A stretch of 64,000 nucleotides of DNA from Thiomicrorhabdus marina (GCF_017571465.1 NZ_JAGETV010000006.1:1-64000); one strand, 5' to 3'; positions 1-8,973 are shown, numbered from the stretch's first letter. The notes: a model not told the origin generated them from the letters alone. A program made the numbers and translations.

Positions 1-157
1 TAGCCAAATTTTGCAAAGCCCCTACGGGCGAGGTTTGGAAGCGTCACTTCGTTGTTAGGCTTCTTAACCATAGCGATGGCTATGCTTTGCGAAACTGCCT
101 AGAATTGACTGCTTCAAACACCTCGCTGAAGTCAATGGGGACTTATTCTGCGTTTCC
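1..157. repeat. Dispersed inverted-repeat element, family 1, copy A (left end outside window)
   Basis: The right end (about 120-157) carries the sequence CGCTGAAGTCAATGGGGAC followed by TTATTCTGCGTTTCC, shared with copies near 7.3, 10.4 and 11.8 kb. The interior (GCAAAGCCCCTACGGGCGAGG) resembles the interior of the 7.1 kb copy. The matching left terminus is not visible, so the element probably begins before base 1. A further short right-end remnant lies at 262-288. No transposase is encoded; the element looks MITE- or REP-like. Confidence 0.6.
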
Positions 158-186
158 TTAAGGAAACGAACATGAGTTGAAGGAGA

Positions 187-226
187 AATAAAAAACGGAC
201 AACAGCCATAAAGATCGTTGTCCGTT
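187..226 (-). terminator. Rho-independent terminator of the Gly/Leu-repeat gene
   Basis: A perfect 10-bp inverted repeat AACGGACAAC / GTTGTCCGTT (194-203 and 217-226, 13-nt loop) is followed on the minus strand by a T-rich run (TTTTTATTT). It lies about 105 bp past the stop codon of the leftward gene ending at 331, so it probably ends that transcript. Confidence 0.75.
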
Positions 227-261
227 AGGGAGAGGCAAAATAAGTTCCTATTAACTAAAGT

Positions 262-288
262 CATTTAGACTTATTCTGCATTTCCTTA
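262..288. repeat. Family 1 repeat, right-end fragment (A')
   Basis: The bases GACTTATTCTGCATTTCC at about 268-285 match the right terminus of the other family 1 copies. A degenerate counterpart (GGCAAAATAAGT, about 234-245) may be the left arm of a minimal copy. Confidence 0.45.
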
Positions 289-330
289 GAGTCGTGTTTA
301 ATTTTTGGCTTAATTGGTTAGCCAAGTTAA

Positions 331-1422
331 TTAAAGTAGACCGCCAAGTAGCGAGTTATCGTCACCGCCTAGGCTTAGAATGTTTAGCAATCCGCCGCTT
401 GAAGCAGTTTCAGCTTCTACGGTGACATTTGCACTTGCATCTGCACTTCCAGTTAGGCCACCTAGCAAGCCGTCAAGTAGCCCGTCTTCACCACCTAATA
501 AGCTGCTTAGGTCTAGAATGCCACCGCTTGTCTCGTCGCTACCGCCACCTAATAGGCCACCAAGCAATCCACCTTCGCTGCTACCGCCGCCTAATAGATC
601 ACCAACGATTGGAAGTCCGCCTAGAAGGCCGCCCAACAGGCCGTCACCGCCTAGAAGTCCACCTAGTAAACCGTCGCCGCCAAGTAGGTCACCAACGATT
701 GGTAGGCCGTCAAGTAGGCCGGTCACCGTACCAACTAGACCAGACACAACACCTTCTGGACCGATAAGAGGGGTAAGTAAATTGCTTACAAGTCCGTCAT
801 TACCTAGAAGACCACCAAGTAGACCGTCATCACTCAGAAGGCCACCAAGAAGACCGTCACCGCCAAGTAGTCCACCTAGCAGGCCGTCACCACCGAGGAG
901 ACCGCCTAAAAGCCCGTCGTCACCACCAAGTAAGTCGCCAACAATCGGTAGACCGCCTAACAAGCCGCCAAGTAGTCCGCTGTCACTCTCGCCGCCTAAT
1001 AGATCACCAACGATAGGCAGGCCGTCAAGAAGACCGGTCACCGTTCCTAAAAGACCGCCGACTAGGCCAGTCGGTGCCAATAGTGAAGGAAGCAATCCTC
1101 CTTCACTGGTAATTCCACCAAGCAGGCCATTATCTAGCTGTTCTACTAGGCCTAGTACATCGTTAACTACAGGAAGACTGGTTACTGTATCTAGTAAATC
1201 ATTGACTAAAGCACCGCCTGGTAGAGTTGCGTGCAGAGTCGAAGTTAGGAATTTAACGTCTTCACCAAGAAGTGGTAGGCCATGCAAGGTGTCAAGAAGT
1301 GGTCCGACAGAATCGCCTAGAACTGGTAGGTCTTTTAGTTGTCCAACCGTCGCAGCAATAAGGTCATCATCATTAAATTCATCAGGTGTTGGCGTGTTTA
1401 GCCCTAGTAGTGAAGCAAGCAT
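331..1422 (-). CDS. Gly/Leu/Asp-rich low-complexity repeat protein, function unknown
   Basis: The 363-residue protein is built almost entirely of short Gly/Leu repeats. The unit DGLLGGLLGG recurs about nine times and GLPIVGDLLGG four times, and a longer block (GLVGTVTGLLDGLPIVGDLL) occurs twice, near residues 122 and 230. I see no Cys, Trp, Tyr or Arg and only two Lys, so it is strongly acidic. There is no signal peptide, clear membrane segment, or RTX nonapeptide. The start is supported by GGAGA six bases before the ATG. It stands alone between its terminator and a long AT-rich upstream region. Similar GLLGG-rich proteins in other gammaproteobacteria are usually left hypothetical or labelled collagen-like. 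A surface or matrix protein is possible but is only a guess. Confidence 0.75.
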   Translation of the reverse strand: MLASLLGLNTPTPDEFNDDDLIAATVGQLKDLPVLGDSVGPLLDTLHGLPLLGEDVKFLTSTLHATLPGGALVNDLLDTVTSLPVVNDVLGLVEQLDNGLLGGITSEGGLLPSLLAPTGLVGGLLGTVTGLLDGLPIVGDLLGGESDSGLLGGLLGGLPIVGDLLGGDDGLLGGLLGGDGLLGGLLGGDGLLGGLLSDDGLLGGLLGNDGLVSNLLTPLIGPEGVVSGLVGTVTGLLDGLPIVGDLLGGDGLLGGLLGGDGLLGGLLGGLPIVGDLLGGGSSEGGLLGGLLGGGSDETSGGILDLSSLLGGEDGLLDGLLGGLTGSADASANVTVEAETASSGGLLNILSLGGDDNSLLGGLL

Positions 1423-2147
1423 GTGATTCTCCAGAAAATATGTAAATAAGTAACTTTAAAGATTGAGTGAGTTCTGCAAAAAGCGAATAGTCAATCAACT
1501 TGCTTTGCAATCTCTCAGGTAAAAGTACCTTAAAGTGAAAAGAAAGGCAATGGTCAAGAGTAAAATAAATGTAAAAATAATACAGATGTAATTATTGCCC
1601 ATAAAGTTAAGTGAGTATGTTCAGATTATTACGATTATTTAGGTTTTTTCTGGTTTATTTGAGTAATTGTTATTTATAAAATACTGTAATTCAAAAAAAA
1701 CATTAATAAAAAAGTTGCAAAAAAAGATTCTTTAACTAAAATTAACTCCATAAACAATTTCATTAAGTAGTGTTTATTTGCTTGATAAGTCCATTGTTTA
1801 TAAGCTTCGTATATCTTGTAACCCGCATGGAGTAGTGCCCATTGCGGGTTTTTTTATGTAAGAAGTTGGTGAAGTGATGCACGTTGTAAATTCTTGGCTT
1901 GTTGAAGCTTTGTTGGAAATTATTTGGGTAGCGGCTGCCTCCCCGATGGTTGTAATAGCAATCGAAGATCGTAAGAGATGCTGAGTTTTTCAGTGCCCTT
2001 AGGGGGAGCTGAACATATCATCATTCTGTGTTGCTCAGCGCATACTTGGAATATCCAAACCACAATCCGAACGCCTTGACCTGAAAATTTTGGTGTTGCC
2101 AGAAATTAATCTGATTCAATCAGAGGTTCCTTAAGAGATCCTGGAAT
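1423..2147. other. 725-bp gene-poor interval
   Basis: The part nearest the repeat gene (1430-1790) is very AT-rich and should hold that gene's promoter, but I cannot pick a convincing -35/-10 pair. A plus-strand terminator hairpin lies at 1820-1855 with no recognisable gene in front of it. The remainder (1857-2147) holds only a 35-codon open frame without a ribosome binding site and a small palindrome TCTGATTCAATCAGA at about 2110-2124, just past the kinase stop codon. Confidence 0.6.
1820..1855 (+). terminator. Orphan rho-independent terminator
   Basis: Stem AACCCGCA (1820-1827) pairs perfectly with TGCGGGTT (1843-1850), followed by a T run to 1855. The T-tract direction is rightward, but no rightward gene precedes it within 1.8 kb. 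It may end a small RNA or be a remnant of a lost gene. Confidence 0.65.
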
Positions 2148-5100
2148 TTATGATTGGTTTTCGTGTATGTGGGATTCGGCCGCAGCAATTGAGGCGAGGA
2201 TAATTTGTTCCAGTTGTGGGCGGAGGCGTTGCTTTTCTTCGGCACTTTTTGCTTGGTAGTAGGCTTTACTGACTGCAAACAAACGGTTCATGCACATTAC
2301 CGATGCCACGCCTTTTAGGGTGTGGATTTCGCGGTCAAATTCGGCACTGCTCGCATCAAGTGAATGGTTTTTCTCAATGAAATCGAGATGCGTTTTGATG
2401 AATTCTTGCAATAGGTAATTAATCTTGTCGGCCTTAAGATAGCGCTCCATCATTTCATCGAGGTCGATGAGTAATTCGTCTGCAAATGCTGTTGAGACTT
2501 CATCTATAGGATTCTTTTGTGGGTCATCAAGCGATGGTTTTTCGGATTCTTCCGAGGTTGTTTTTTTGTGGTTATGCTGTTCAGCTTGATTTGGCAGGTA
2601 TTCGCTAAGCGCTTCACATAATTTTTGAATGGTAATCGGTTTACTCAGATGTTGGTTGATTCCAGCTTGACGGCATTGTTCGACGTCTTCCTCAAGTACG
2701 GCGGCGCTTAGGGCGATAATCGGCGTGTCTTTGTCTTGTTGGCGAATAATGCGAGCAGCCTCGAAGCCGTCCATTACCGGCATCTGTAAATCCATCAAGA
2801 TTAAATCAAACGATTCTTGTTTACTGAGATCGACAGCCTCTTGTCCATTAACCGCTTCAACTACTTCTATTCCAAAATCGTCCAGGTAGTCGCGCGCGAC
2901 AAAACGGTTAATGCTGTTGTCTTCGACCAACAAGACTTTGGCATTGAAACGATACAGCTCGTCGCTTTCGGTAGTGGTCAAGTCGGCCTTTTTCAACAGC
3001 AGTAATTGGCGAATTAGTTTACAGTAAATCAGCGGTTTATTAATGATTGCGATAATTTTTTCTTGTAACGGCGTCGCTAGCTTATTCAGGTTTTTCTGCT
3101 GTTCTTGCGAAGCGATAATAATGATGGAACCGGAAAATTCATCAAGCTTGATTTCCTGTTGCAACTCGCTGAAATCATGTTCTCCGAGTTCGATAATCAG
3201 TCGGTTGTAATCCTGTTTCTCTAGAGCCGTTTTGCAGTCGGAAAGTGTATCGCAGTTAGCAAACTTAATTCTTTCGTGTTGTAAATGTTCGGCGAGGTTT
3301 TTCGCTTCATCTTGACGGCTGAGCAGGGCAAGTACATTCAGTGATTCGGGTGCTTGCATGTTGGAAGTGTCGGCTAATTGTTTCTGCTGTTGCGGTATTT
3401 TGAGTTGTAAGGTGAAATGGAATTGGCTTCCCGAATAGTATTTACTGTCTAGCCAAATACGCCCGCCCATGTGCTCCACAAGTTCGCGACTGATTACCAA
3501 TCCGAGGCCGGTGCCGCCGAATTTACGAGTATTAGAACTTTCTGCTTGCGAGAAAGGTTTGAATAGACGATCTCGGTGCTCAGCGTTGATACCGATTCCG
3601 GTATCGGTAACGGTAATTTCGATTTCGGTTTGTGAGCCTTTTTGTTTTAACTGTTCGATGCTGATACGGATTTCGCCTTTTTCGGTGAATTTCAGTGCAT
3701 TGCCGACCAAGTTGTTGAAAACTTGTGAAATTCGCAGTGGGTCACCGAGTAGCTGACTTGGAACTTTCGGGTCAATCAAAAAGACTAGTTCAATACCTTT
3801 GCGTTCTGCTTCCAGAGAAAAGAGGTCGGCTAAGCTTACCAGTAGGGTGCTAAGATCGAATTCCGTATGCTCTAGGTTTAGTTTGCCGGCTTCGATTTTG
3901 GAGTAATCAAGGACGTCGTTAATGATATTCATCAGGGCATTGGAGGTGCGCACGGATTTCTGTAAATACTGCTGCTGCATTTCAGTTAAGTTGGTTTTTT
4001 GTAGCAGTTCGTTAATGCCGATAATACCGTTTAACGGGGTACGGATTTCGTGCGACATATTGGCCAAGAAATAGCTTTTTGCGCGGTTGGCGTTTTCCGC
4101 CTCGTCTTTGGCTCGAATCAGGTCTAATTGCAGTTGTTTGGTTTCGGTGATGTCCTGTACTGTTCCTTGTGCAGAATAGACGTTGCCTTCGGTATCTTTA
4201 CTGAAAGTGGCTCGTTCCAGAACGTGTTTAATCCGACCGTCAGCCATTAATATACGGTGCTCGACTTGATAAAGTTTGCCGGAATCTTTACAGTAATTGA
4301 ATTCATATAAGACTTTCTGTTGGTCCTCTGGATGGATTGAGTCTATGAATTTGTCGAAACTTGGATCGTAGGAAATCGGGTTTCTTTCGAAGATGGTGAA
4401 GACTTCTAGAGACCAAGTGAGTTTATGGGTGAAGAAGTTATAACTCCAGCTCCCCAGTTTACCGAGACTCTGTGCTTGAACTAAACGCGAACCTTGTTCT
4501 TCTAGACGATTTTGAATGCGTTTGAACTTACTAATATCATGCAGTATCAGATAAAGTAATGCGCGACCTTGTAAATTAATTCGACGCGCCTTAATTAAAA
4601 CGTCTTTGGCAATCCCATAGCGGTCTATTAATACGTTTTCAAATGAAATTGAGGTCTCTTGTTCCAGCGATTTTGCTCGTTGATTAATGCCTAACAAATC
4701 CTTGTCATTGTCAAGCTCCCGTAAATCAAGTTGTTGCATCTCTTCCGGTGTGTAGCTTAATAAACGACAAATCGCATGGTTGAATTCGACGATTTCAAAG
4801 GTTTTCGCATCAATCAGTAAAATACCATCGAGTGATTGTTCAAATAGATTGAAGTACTTGTTCTCATATTCGTCACGAACTTTTTGCAGAGATTGCTGCA
4901 AGCGTATATCGGTGGCGTTGAGAATCAGACCGACCTCGTGATTATCGTCATCATATTGTGTAAAGATCGATAGCATTACCGGGACTTTAAAGCCGTCCGA
5001 TGAACTCAAAGTGGTAGAAAAGCTGCGAATAGGTCGTTCTGCTAGAATTTTCAATAAACTGCTAAAACTGAGCGGTAGTTCGGTTTCGCTGATATTGACG

Positions 5101-7085
5101 TTATATTTGTTTGCGTAGTCCAGAATCTCTTGAGTATTTAGGAGCATCAAAACATTCAGTTCACCGACTACTTTGTCATGGAAATACATTAAAAGGTGTT
5201 CGGCAGTGCGATTGAATTTAGTGATGGTGCCGTCTTGGTCGCAAGTGATCAGAATACTGTCGATGGTATTGAACAGCATTTCCTGCTCCTGCGTGAGCTG
5301 CATGGCAGTTAATTCGTGCAATTTACGGGCAGTAATGTCACTGTGTGTCCCGATCATTTTTAGAGGGTCGCCATGGCTATCAAATTCGAAAACAATGCCC
5401 CGATCAAGTATCCAGTGATAATCACCGTTGCGGCCTTTGACTCGAATTTCATTTTCATAGCGAGTGCTTGAACCGTTAAAAAGGTTTTGTAGACGCAATT
5501 GGCTTTCCGCTAAATCTTCGGGGTGAACCATCGCCAGCCATTGCTTCATGTGCGGCAACTGACAGTCGTCATTGTAGCCAAGGAGCTTACAAAGCTGTTT
5601 TGAGAAGGTAATGCTATCGGCTTCGATATCCCATTCCCATAAGCTGTCGCCGGTACCAAGCAGTGCCGATTTCCACAGATTCTCTTGCGCTTTCAGTTCT
5701 CGTTGGTGGCGGCGGAAATCAGTGATTTCATAGCAGATTCCCATACAGATGCGGTCGCCTTCTGGGTCGAGCATGACATTGAATTGAAAGTACCAGGCTT
5801 GCGATTTTCCATTGGCATCAAAATCAAAGTCAATCCGTTTGGTGTGATTCAGCTTTGCATGTTTAGCCTTGTAGGCAACTTCCCGCAGACCTTTGGCAAA
5901 GCCTTCAGGAAGGTGCTCCAGTTGCGGCAGGGTAACTTCGCCATTTTCTTCAAGAAACGGTAACAAGGTTTTGATGCCACTATCGAAGTGGAAGCGCTCA
6001 TTGGATAAATCAAGTTCCCAGAAACCGATATGAGACCCTTCTATTGCTAATACTATTTTTTTGTCTAGTTGAGCGATTTTGAATTGATTTTTTTTGAGTA
6101 GGTGTATGGCAGTAAATCCGGCAAGAATCATTAATAGGGTAGCCAAAATGGTGCTGAGTGAGTAACTACGTTTATGGATCTCATCCATGCGAGTTAGGTA
6201 TTGATCGTTGACTTGAAGAATTAGGAATAAGTCCTGAGGCAAAGGCAGCTGCAATCGAACCAAAAGCATGTCTTGGTGCTCTACTAAAGGCGTCTGCTGC
6301 AACATCGAAAGTAAATATTGATAATTGGCACTGAGGTTCTTTGGCGGCTGTTGGAACATACCCCAGTTGTAGCTTGGGTCAGAGTGCAGTAATGGGTAGC
6401 CGTCACCGTCAATCAGCGTGGCAGTAATTGATGGTATAGCCATCATCTGTTGCAGAATAGGTTGTGCAAATAGGTTGATCACCAACATACCTTGAAATTG
6501 ATCGTCGTGATAGACGTCAAGCATGGCGCGAACGGTTGGACGATAAGGTTGATCCAGTTTGCCGTGTTCAATATTCAAGTCTAAATGTGAAAACTGCACT
6601 CGGTTACTTTGGTTTTTCTTCGCATTCGTAAAATAGTAACGTTGTGCTTTATTCTGTAAATCACTGTTAGCGACCCAGTATGGCTCGGAAGCTGAGCTAT
6701 TACGGTTAATACGTATGTTTTCATTCCCGTCGCTATCGATAAAGCGCAATTGCATAATATTTTCATTGGCTTGTGCCAAGCTCATAAAGAGCGTCAGGGC
6801 TTGTTGCTTGTTAGCGTTATCGTCAGTGACGTGCTTAACGTTAGCTAAATAGTCCTTGAAATTTTGGTTCTCGGCAATTGCATGCAACAGTGATTGGGTA
6901 TTGTTGAGAAGTGTGGCAAATTGCTTTTCGCTGTTCTGGACATGCTGTATTCCGCTGTCCAAGGCCATTTGTTTGGCATTCTCGCGATATAGGTCGTGGT
7001 CGGTTAAATAGACGGCTAGCAGAGTAAGTACCGTCAGCAAACTAACCAATAAACTAATTTTGACTGCGAGTGAATCTTTAGTCAT
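2148..7085 (-). CDS. Multi-PAS hybrid sensor histidine kinase with receiver and Hpt domains
   Basis: This 1645-residue membrane phosphorelay kinase has an N-terminal helix (about 8-27), a periplasmic sensor region, a second helix (about 307-328) and then five PAS-like segments between about 340 and 985, several with PAC-type motifs. The HisKA box (ANMSHEIRTPLNG) places the phospho-accepting His at 1012, followed by a HATPase domain. A receiver domain has its Asp at 1432 (LILMDLQMP), and a C-terminal Hpt domain has His 1588 (EIHTLKGVA). All relay residues are present, so it should pass phosphate His-Asp-His to an unlinked regulator. No response-regulator gene is adjacent. The ligand is unknown; five PAS segments suggest several cytoplasmic inputs. 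Confidence 0.93.
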   Translation of the reverse strand: MTKDSLAVKISLLVSLLTVLTLLAVYLTDHDLYRENAKQMALDSGIQHVQNSEKQFATLLNNTQSLLHAIAENQNFKDYLANVKHVTDDNANKQQALTLFMSLAQANENIMQLRFIDSDGNENIRINRNSSASEPYWVANSDLQNKAQRYYFTNAKKNQSNRVQFSHLDLNIEHGKLDQPYRPTVRAMLDVYHDDQFQGMLVINLFAQPILQQMMAIPSITATLIDGDGYPLLHSDPSYNWGMFQQPPKNLSANYQYLLSMLQQTPLVEHQDMLLVRLQLPLPQDLFLILQVNDQYLTRMDEIHKRSYSLSTILATLLMILAGFTAIHLLKKNQFKIAQLDKKIVLAIEGSHIGFWELDLSNERFHFDSGIKTLLPFLEENGEVTLPQLEHLPEGFAKGLREVAYKAKHAKLNHTKRIDFDFDANGKSQAWYFQFNVMLDPEGDRICMGICYEITDFRRHQRELKAQENLWKSALLGTGDSLWEWDIEADSITFSKQLCKLLGYNDDCQLPHMKQWLAMVHPEDLAESQLRLQNLFNGSSTRYENEIRVKGRNGDYHWILDRGIVFEFDSHGDPLKMIGTHSDITARKLHELTAMQLTQEQEMLFNTIDSILITCDQDGTITKFNRTAEHLLMYFHDKVVGELNVLMLLNTQEILDYANKYNVNISETELPLSFSSLLKILAERPIRSFSTTLSSSDGFKVPVMLSIFTQYDDDNHEVGLILNATDIRLQQSLQKVRDEYENKYFNLFEQSLDGILLIDAKTFEIVEFNHAICRLLSYTPEEMQQLDLRELDNDKDLLGINQRAKSLEQETSISFENVLIDRYGIAKDVLIKARRINLQGRALLYLILHDISKFKRIQNRLEEQGSRLVQAQSLGKLGSWSYNFFTHKLTWSLEVFTIFERNPISYDPSFDKFIDSIHPEDQQKVLYEFNYCKDSGKLYQVEHRILMADGRIKHVLERATFSKDTEGNVYSAQGTVQDITETKQLQLDLIRAKDEAENANRAKSYFLANMSHEIRTPLNGIIGINELLQKTNLTEMQQQYLQKSVRTSNALMNIINDVLDYSKIEAGKLNLEHTEFDLSTLLVSLADLFSLEAERKGIELVFLIDPKVPSQLLGDPLRISQVFNNLVGNALKFTEKGEIRISIEQLKQKGSQTEIEITVTDTGIGINAEHRDRLFKPFSQAESSNTRKFGGTGLGLVISRELVEHMGGRIWLDSKYYSGSQFHFTLQLKIPQQQKQLADTSNMQAPESLNVLALLSRQDEAKNLAEHLQHERIKFANCDTLSDCKTALEKQDYNRLIIELGEHDFSELQQEIKLDEFSGSIIIIASQEQQKNLNKLATPLQEKIIAIINKPLIYCKLIRQLLLLKKADLTTTESDELYRFNAKVLLVEDNSINRFVARDYLDDFGIEVVEAVNGQEAVDLSKQESFDLILMDLQMPVMDGFEAARIIRQQDKDTPIIALSAAVLEEDVEQCRQAGINQHLSKPITIQKLCEALSEYLPNQAEQHNHKKTTSEESEKPSLDDPQKNPIDEVSTAFADELLIDLDEMMERYLKADKINYLLQEFIKTHLDFIEKNHSLDASSAEFDREIHTLKGVASVMCMNRLFAVSKAYYQAKSAEEKQRLRPQLEQIILASIAAAESHIHENQS

Positions 7086-7667
7086 TAACGGACTGCTCTA
7101 AGGGAATACAAATGACATTAATGGAATCTAAGGGGGCGCAGAATAAGTCCAAATTGCCTCAGGTAGGCGATTTTTTGCAGTCATGTCTAGAACAGGCTAC
7201 CGTTAAGACAGTTTTTGCAAAGTCCTGTAGAGCGAGGACGACAAGGGCAACTCCGTGGTTAGGTTTTCCTACTTGTAACCCCTTGCTGAAGTCAATGGGA
7301 CTTGTTCTGCATTTCCCTGATTCCTGTTTTATTAGTACTTTAGCGGATTCTCTACGTTCGCGTACATAAATCTGAATCGACAAATAGATAAGGACTGAAA
7401 AAACCATATCGAACAATTTTCTTGAGGGTAGGCAAAAACGCTTAATTGTGGAGATTCAGGTAGTGGATTTTTACTTGAAATGATTACTTAACTTATTCTT
7501 GCAGTTGCATAAATTGTTGTATTTTTGCTGAAAGTTAAAATTGATTTTGGTCAATTTAAGAGATTTGCTGGTTTTTACTACGTAATCTTGCGCCTTTTGA
7601 GCGGCGAGCGAGTCGGTAAACTACAACGGTGAATATGTTAATAAAAATTTACAAGGAGAGTGTGGCG
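7086..7667. other. 582-bp interval between kinase and small membrane ORF
   Basis: It contains a complete family 1 repeat (7131-7317) directly upstream of the kinase start, then AT-rich sequence. The last part before the small ORF at 7668 includes GTCAATTTAAGAGATTTGC and a strong Shine-Dalgarno sequence AAGGAGAG. No larger gene is supported in either direction. Confidence 0.5.
7131..7317. repeat. Family 1 inverted-repeat element, copy B (about 187 bp)
   Basis: Left end AGGGGGCGCAGAATAAGTCC and right end GGGACTTGTTCTGCATTTCC are inverted copies of one another. The interior is longer than in copies C and D and matches copy A over the stretch starting TTTGCAAAG. Confidence 0.7.
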
Positions 7668-7769
7668 ATGAAGTGGTTCTCTAATATTGATACCGGCTTG
7701 CAATATATGTTGCTGATTGTTATGGGGATGACAATTGAAATGTTAGCGATTTTTATGCTAGTTAAGTAG
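7668..7769 (+). CDS. Small 33-residue membrane protein
   Basis: An ATG with a strong Shine-Dalgarno sequence (ACAAGGAGAG, about 8 bases upstream) opens a 33-codon frame. It begins MKWFSNIDTG and continues as one hydrophobic helix (YMLLIVMGMTIEMLAIFMLV), ending in LVK. The spacing, the single membrane span and a terminator hairpin 65 bp downstream support a real small gene. Function unknown. It resembles in layout the short single-span subunits of respiratory or transport complexes, but I see no specific family. Confidence 0.6.
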   Translation: MKWFSNIDTGLQYMLLIVMGMTIEMLAIFMLVK

Positions 7770-7834
7770 TTACGCTACCGAACAATGACGGCAAAATTGA
7801 TTGGTTCCGTTAGTCATGTCTCAAAAATATTTTT

Positions 7835-7866
7835 AAAGCCCCGAGAGAGTATTCTTGGGGCTTTTT
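7835..7866 (+). terminator. Rho-independent terminator, probably bidirectional
   Basis: AAAGCCCCGAGA (7835-7846) pairs with TCTTGGGGCTTT (7853-7864), with one G-T pair, followed by T residues. It lies between the small rightward ORF and the leftward msrA stop at 7883, and can serve both because the minus-strand side is also followed by TTTAAAAATATTTTT. Confidence 0.75.
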
Positions 7867-7882
7867 GTTGGTATTTAAAAAA

Positions 7883-8440
7883 TTAATCTGGATAGGGAAT
7901 GCCGGTGCCGCCCAAGCCGCAGTAGCCAAATGGATTTTTTTGTAAATAATCTTGATGGTATTCTTCGGCACGGCTGTAGTTGCGTAGTTCGGTTATTTCA
8001 GTGGTGATTTTGCCGAAACCGTGTTGTTTTAGTGCGGTTTGGTACTTCTCTAAACTCAGGCAGGCAAGATGTTTTTCTTCTTCGGTTCGGTAATAAATGA
8101 CACTGCGATAATTACTGCCGACATCATTGCCTTGACGGTCGCCTTGCGTCGGGTTGTGATTTTGCCAAAAGTGCGCCAGCAAAGTTTCTAAATCGACTTG
8201 TTGTGGATCGTAACTGACTTTAATCACTTCGGCGTGATTGCGTTGTTCGGCTAACCCCATTTGTAAGGCTTTTTCCAAAGCCAAAACTTCTTTATAAGTG
8301 GCATCTTGGCTATCGCCGCCGGCATAGCCGGATTCCACATCGATCACGCCCGGCACTTCGCTAAGGCGTTTTTCTGCACCCCAGAAGCAGCCCATGCCGA
8401 AAACAATAAATGGGTAGTCGCTTCGATTCTGATTGCTCAT
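7883..8440 (-). CDS. msrA: Peptide-methionine (S)-S-oxide reductase
   Basis: The protein reduces methionine-S-sulfoxide in proteins and free methionine using thioredoxin. The family signature GMGCFWGAE is present with the catalytic Cys at 18, and the 185-residue length is typical. The start codon overlaps the stop of the upstream peroxiredoxin gene by four bases (ATGA), so the two are translationally coupled. It is the last gene of the leftward stress arm that begins with the SDR gene. Its place here fits repair of protein oxidation, probably alongside the light-response genes across the divergent promoter. Confidence 0.95.
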   Translation of the reverse strand: MSNQNRSDYPFIVFGMGCFWGAEKRLSEVPGVIDVESGYAGGDSQDATYKEVLALEKALQMGLAEQRNHAEVIKVSYDPQQVDLETLLAHFWQNHNPTQGDRQGNDVGSNYRSVIYYRTEEEKHLACLSLEKYQTALKQHGFGKITTEITELRNYSRAEEYHQDYLQKNPFGYCGLGGTGIPYPD

Positions 8441-8973
8441 GATTTGCCTTGTAATTGTTTAAGGTCTTTCAGTATTTCGGCAACGTGTCGCTGCGGATCG
8501 ACATTGCGATAAACGCGGGCGATTTTACCATTCGGATCGATAATAAAACTGTGGCGACGAGCAAATTTAATAATGCCTAAGTTCAGTACCGCGTCATATT
8601 GCGCCGCAACCTTACCGTCTTCATCCGCTAGCAGGCTGAAAGGCAGTTCATGTTTATCGGCAAACTTCTTATGGCTTGCAACCGAGTCGACACTGACGCC
8701 TAAAATCACCGCCTGCTGGACAATAAGACGGTTGATGTTGTCGCGGAAGCTACAGGCTTCGGTGGTGCAGCCGGGGGTGTCGTCTTTCGGGTAAAAATAT
8801 AACACGACCCATTTTCCGCGTTGCTGTTGCAGACTAACGGTTTTCTGGTGTTGATCTTGTAAGCTGAATGCTGGCGCTACATCACCGATTTGCAATTCAG
8901 CGTGCGCGTTCGGAGCCAGTAGTAAGCCGATTAAATAGAACGCCGAAAGAAATAAGTTCTTAAGTTTATGCAT
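8437..8973 (-). CDS. Exported BCP/PrxQ-type peroxiredoxin
   Basis: This thiol peroxidase belongs to the BCP/PrxQ family, with the motif DDTPGCTTEACSFRD giving Cys 69 (peroxidatic) and Cys 74 (resolving). I chose the ATG at 8973 because it gives an N-terminal signal peptide (MHKLKNLFLSAFYLIGLLL, cleavage near ANAHA/PNAHA-E) and overlaps the transporter stop by 8 bases. A start ten codons upstream would put charged residues before the signal. Most BCP proteins are cytoplasmic, so an exported form is notable; it should act in the periplasm or at the membrane. It is coupled to msrA downstream. Confidence 0.9.
   Translation of the reverse strand: MHKLKNLFLSAFYLIGLLLAPNAHAELQIGDVAPAFSLQDQHQKTVSLQQQRGKWVVLYFYPKDDTPGCTTEACSFRDNINRLIVQQAVILGVSVDSVASHKKFADKHELPFSLLADEDGKVAAQYDAVLNLGIIKFARRHSFIIDPNGKIARVYRNVDPQRHVAEILKDLKQLQGKS

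Noticed and set aside
600-1060. Regularly spaced direct repeats that might suggest a CRISPR array
   Set aside because: The repeats are coding (GLLGG units), irregular in spacing, with no constant repeat of 23-40 bp and no cas genes.
380-1426. Long rightward open frame (Pro/Ser-rich) opposite the Gly/Leu repeat gene
   Set aside because: It is the mirror of the repeated Gly/Leu codons; it has no ribosome site and its composition is only the complement of the real gene, which has its own ribosome site and terminator.
1876-1983. 35-codon open frame in the gap after the orphan terminator
   Set aside because: No convincing ribosome binding site and no recognisable protein features; length is expected by chance.
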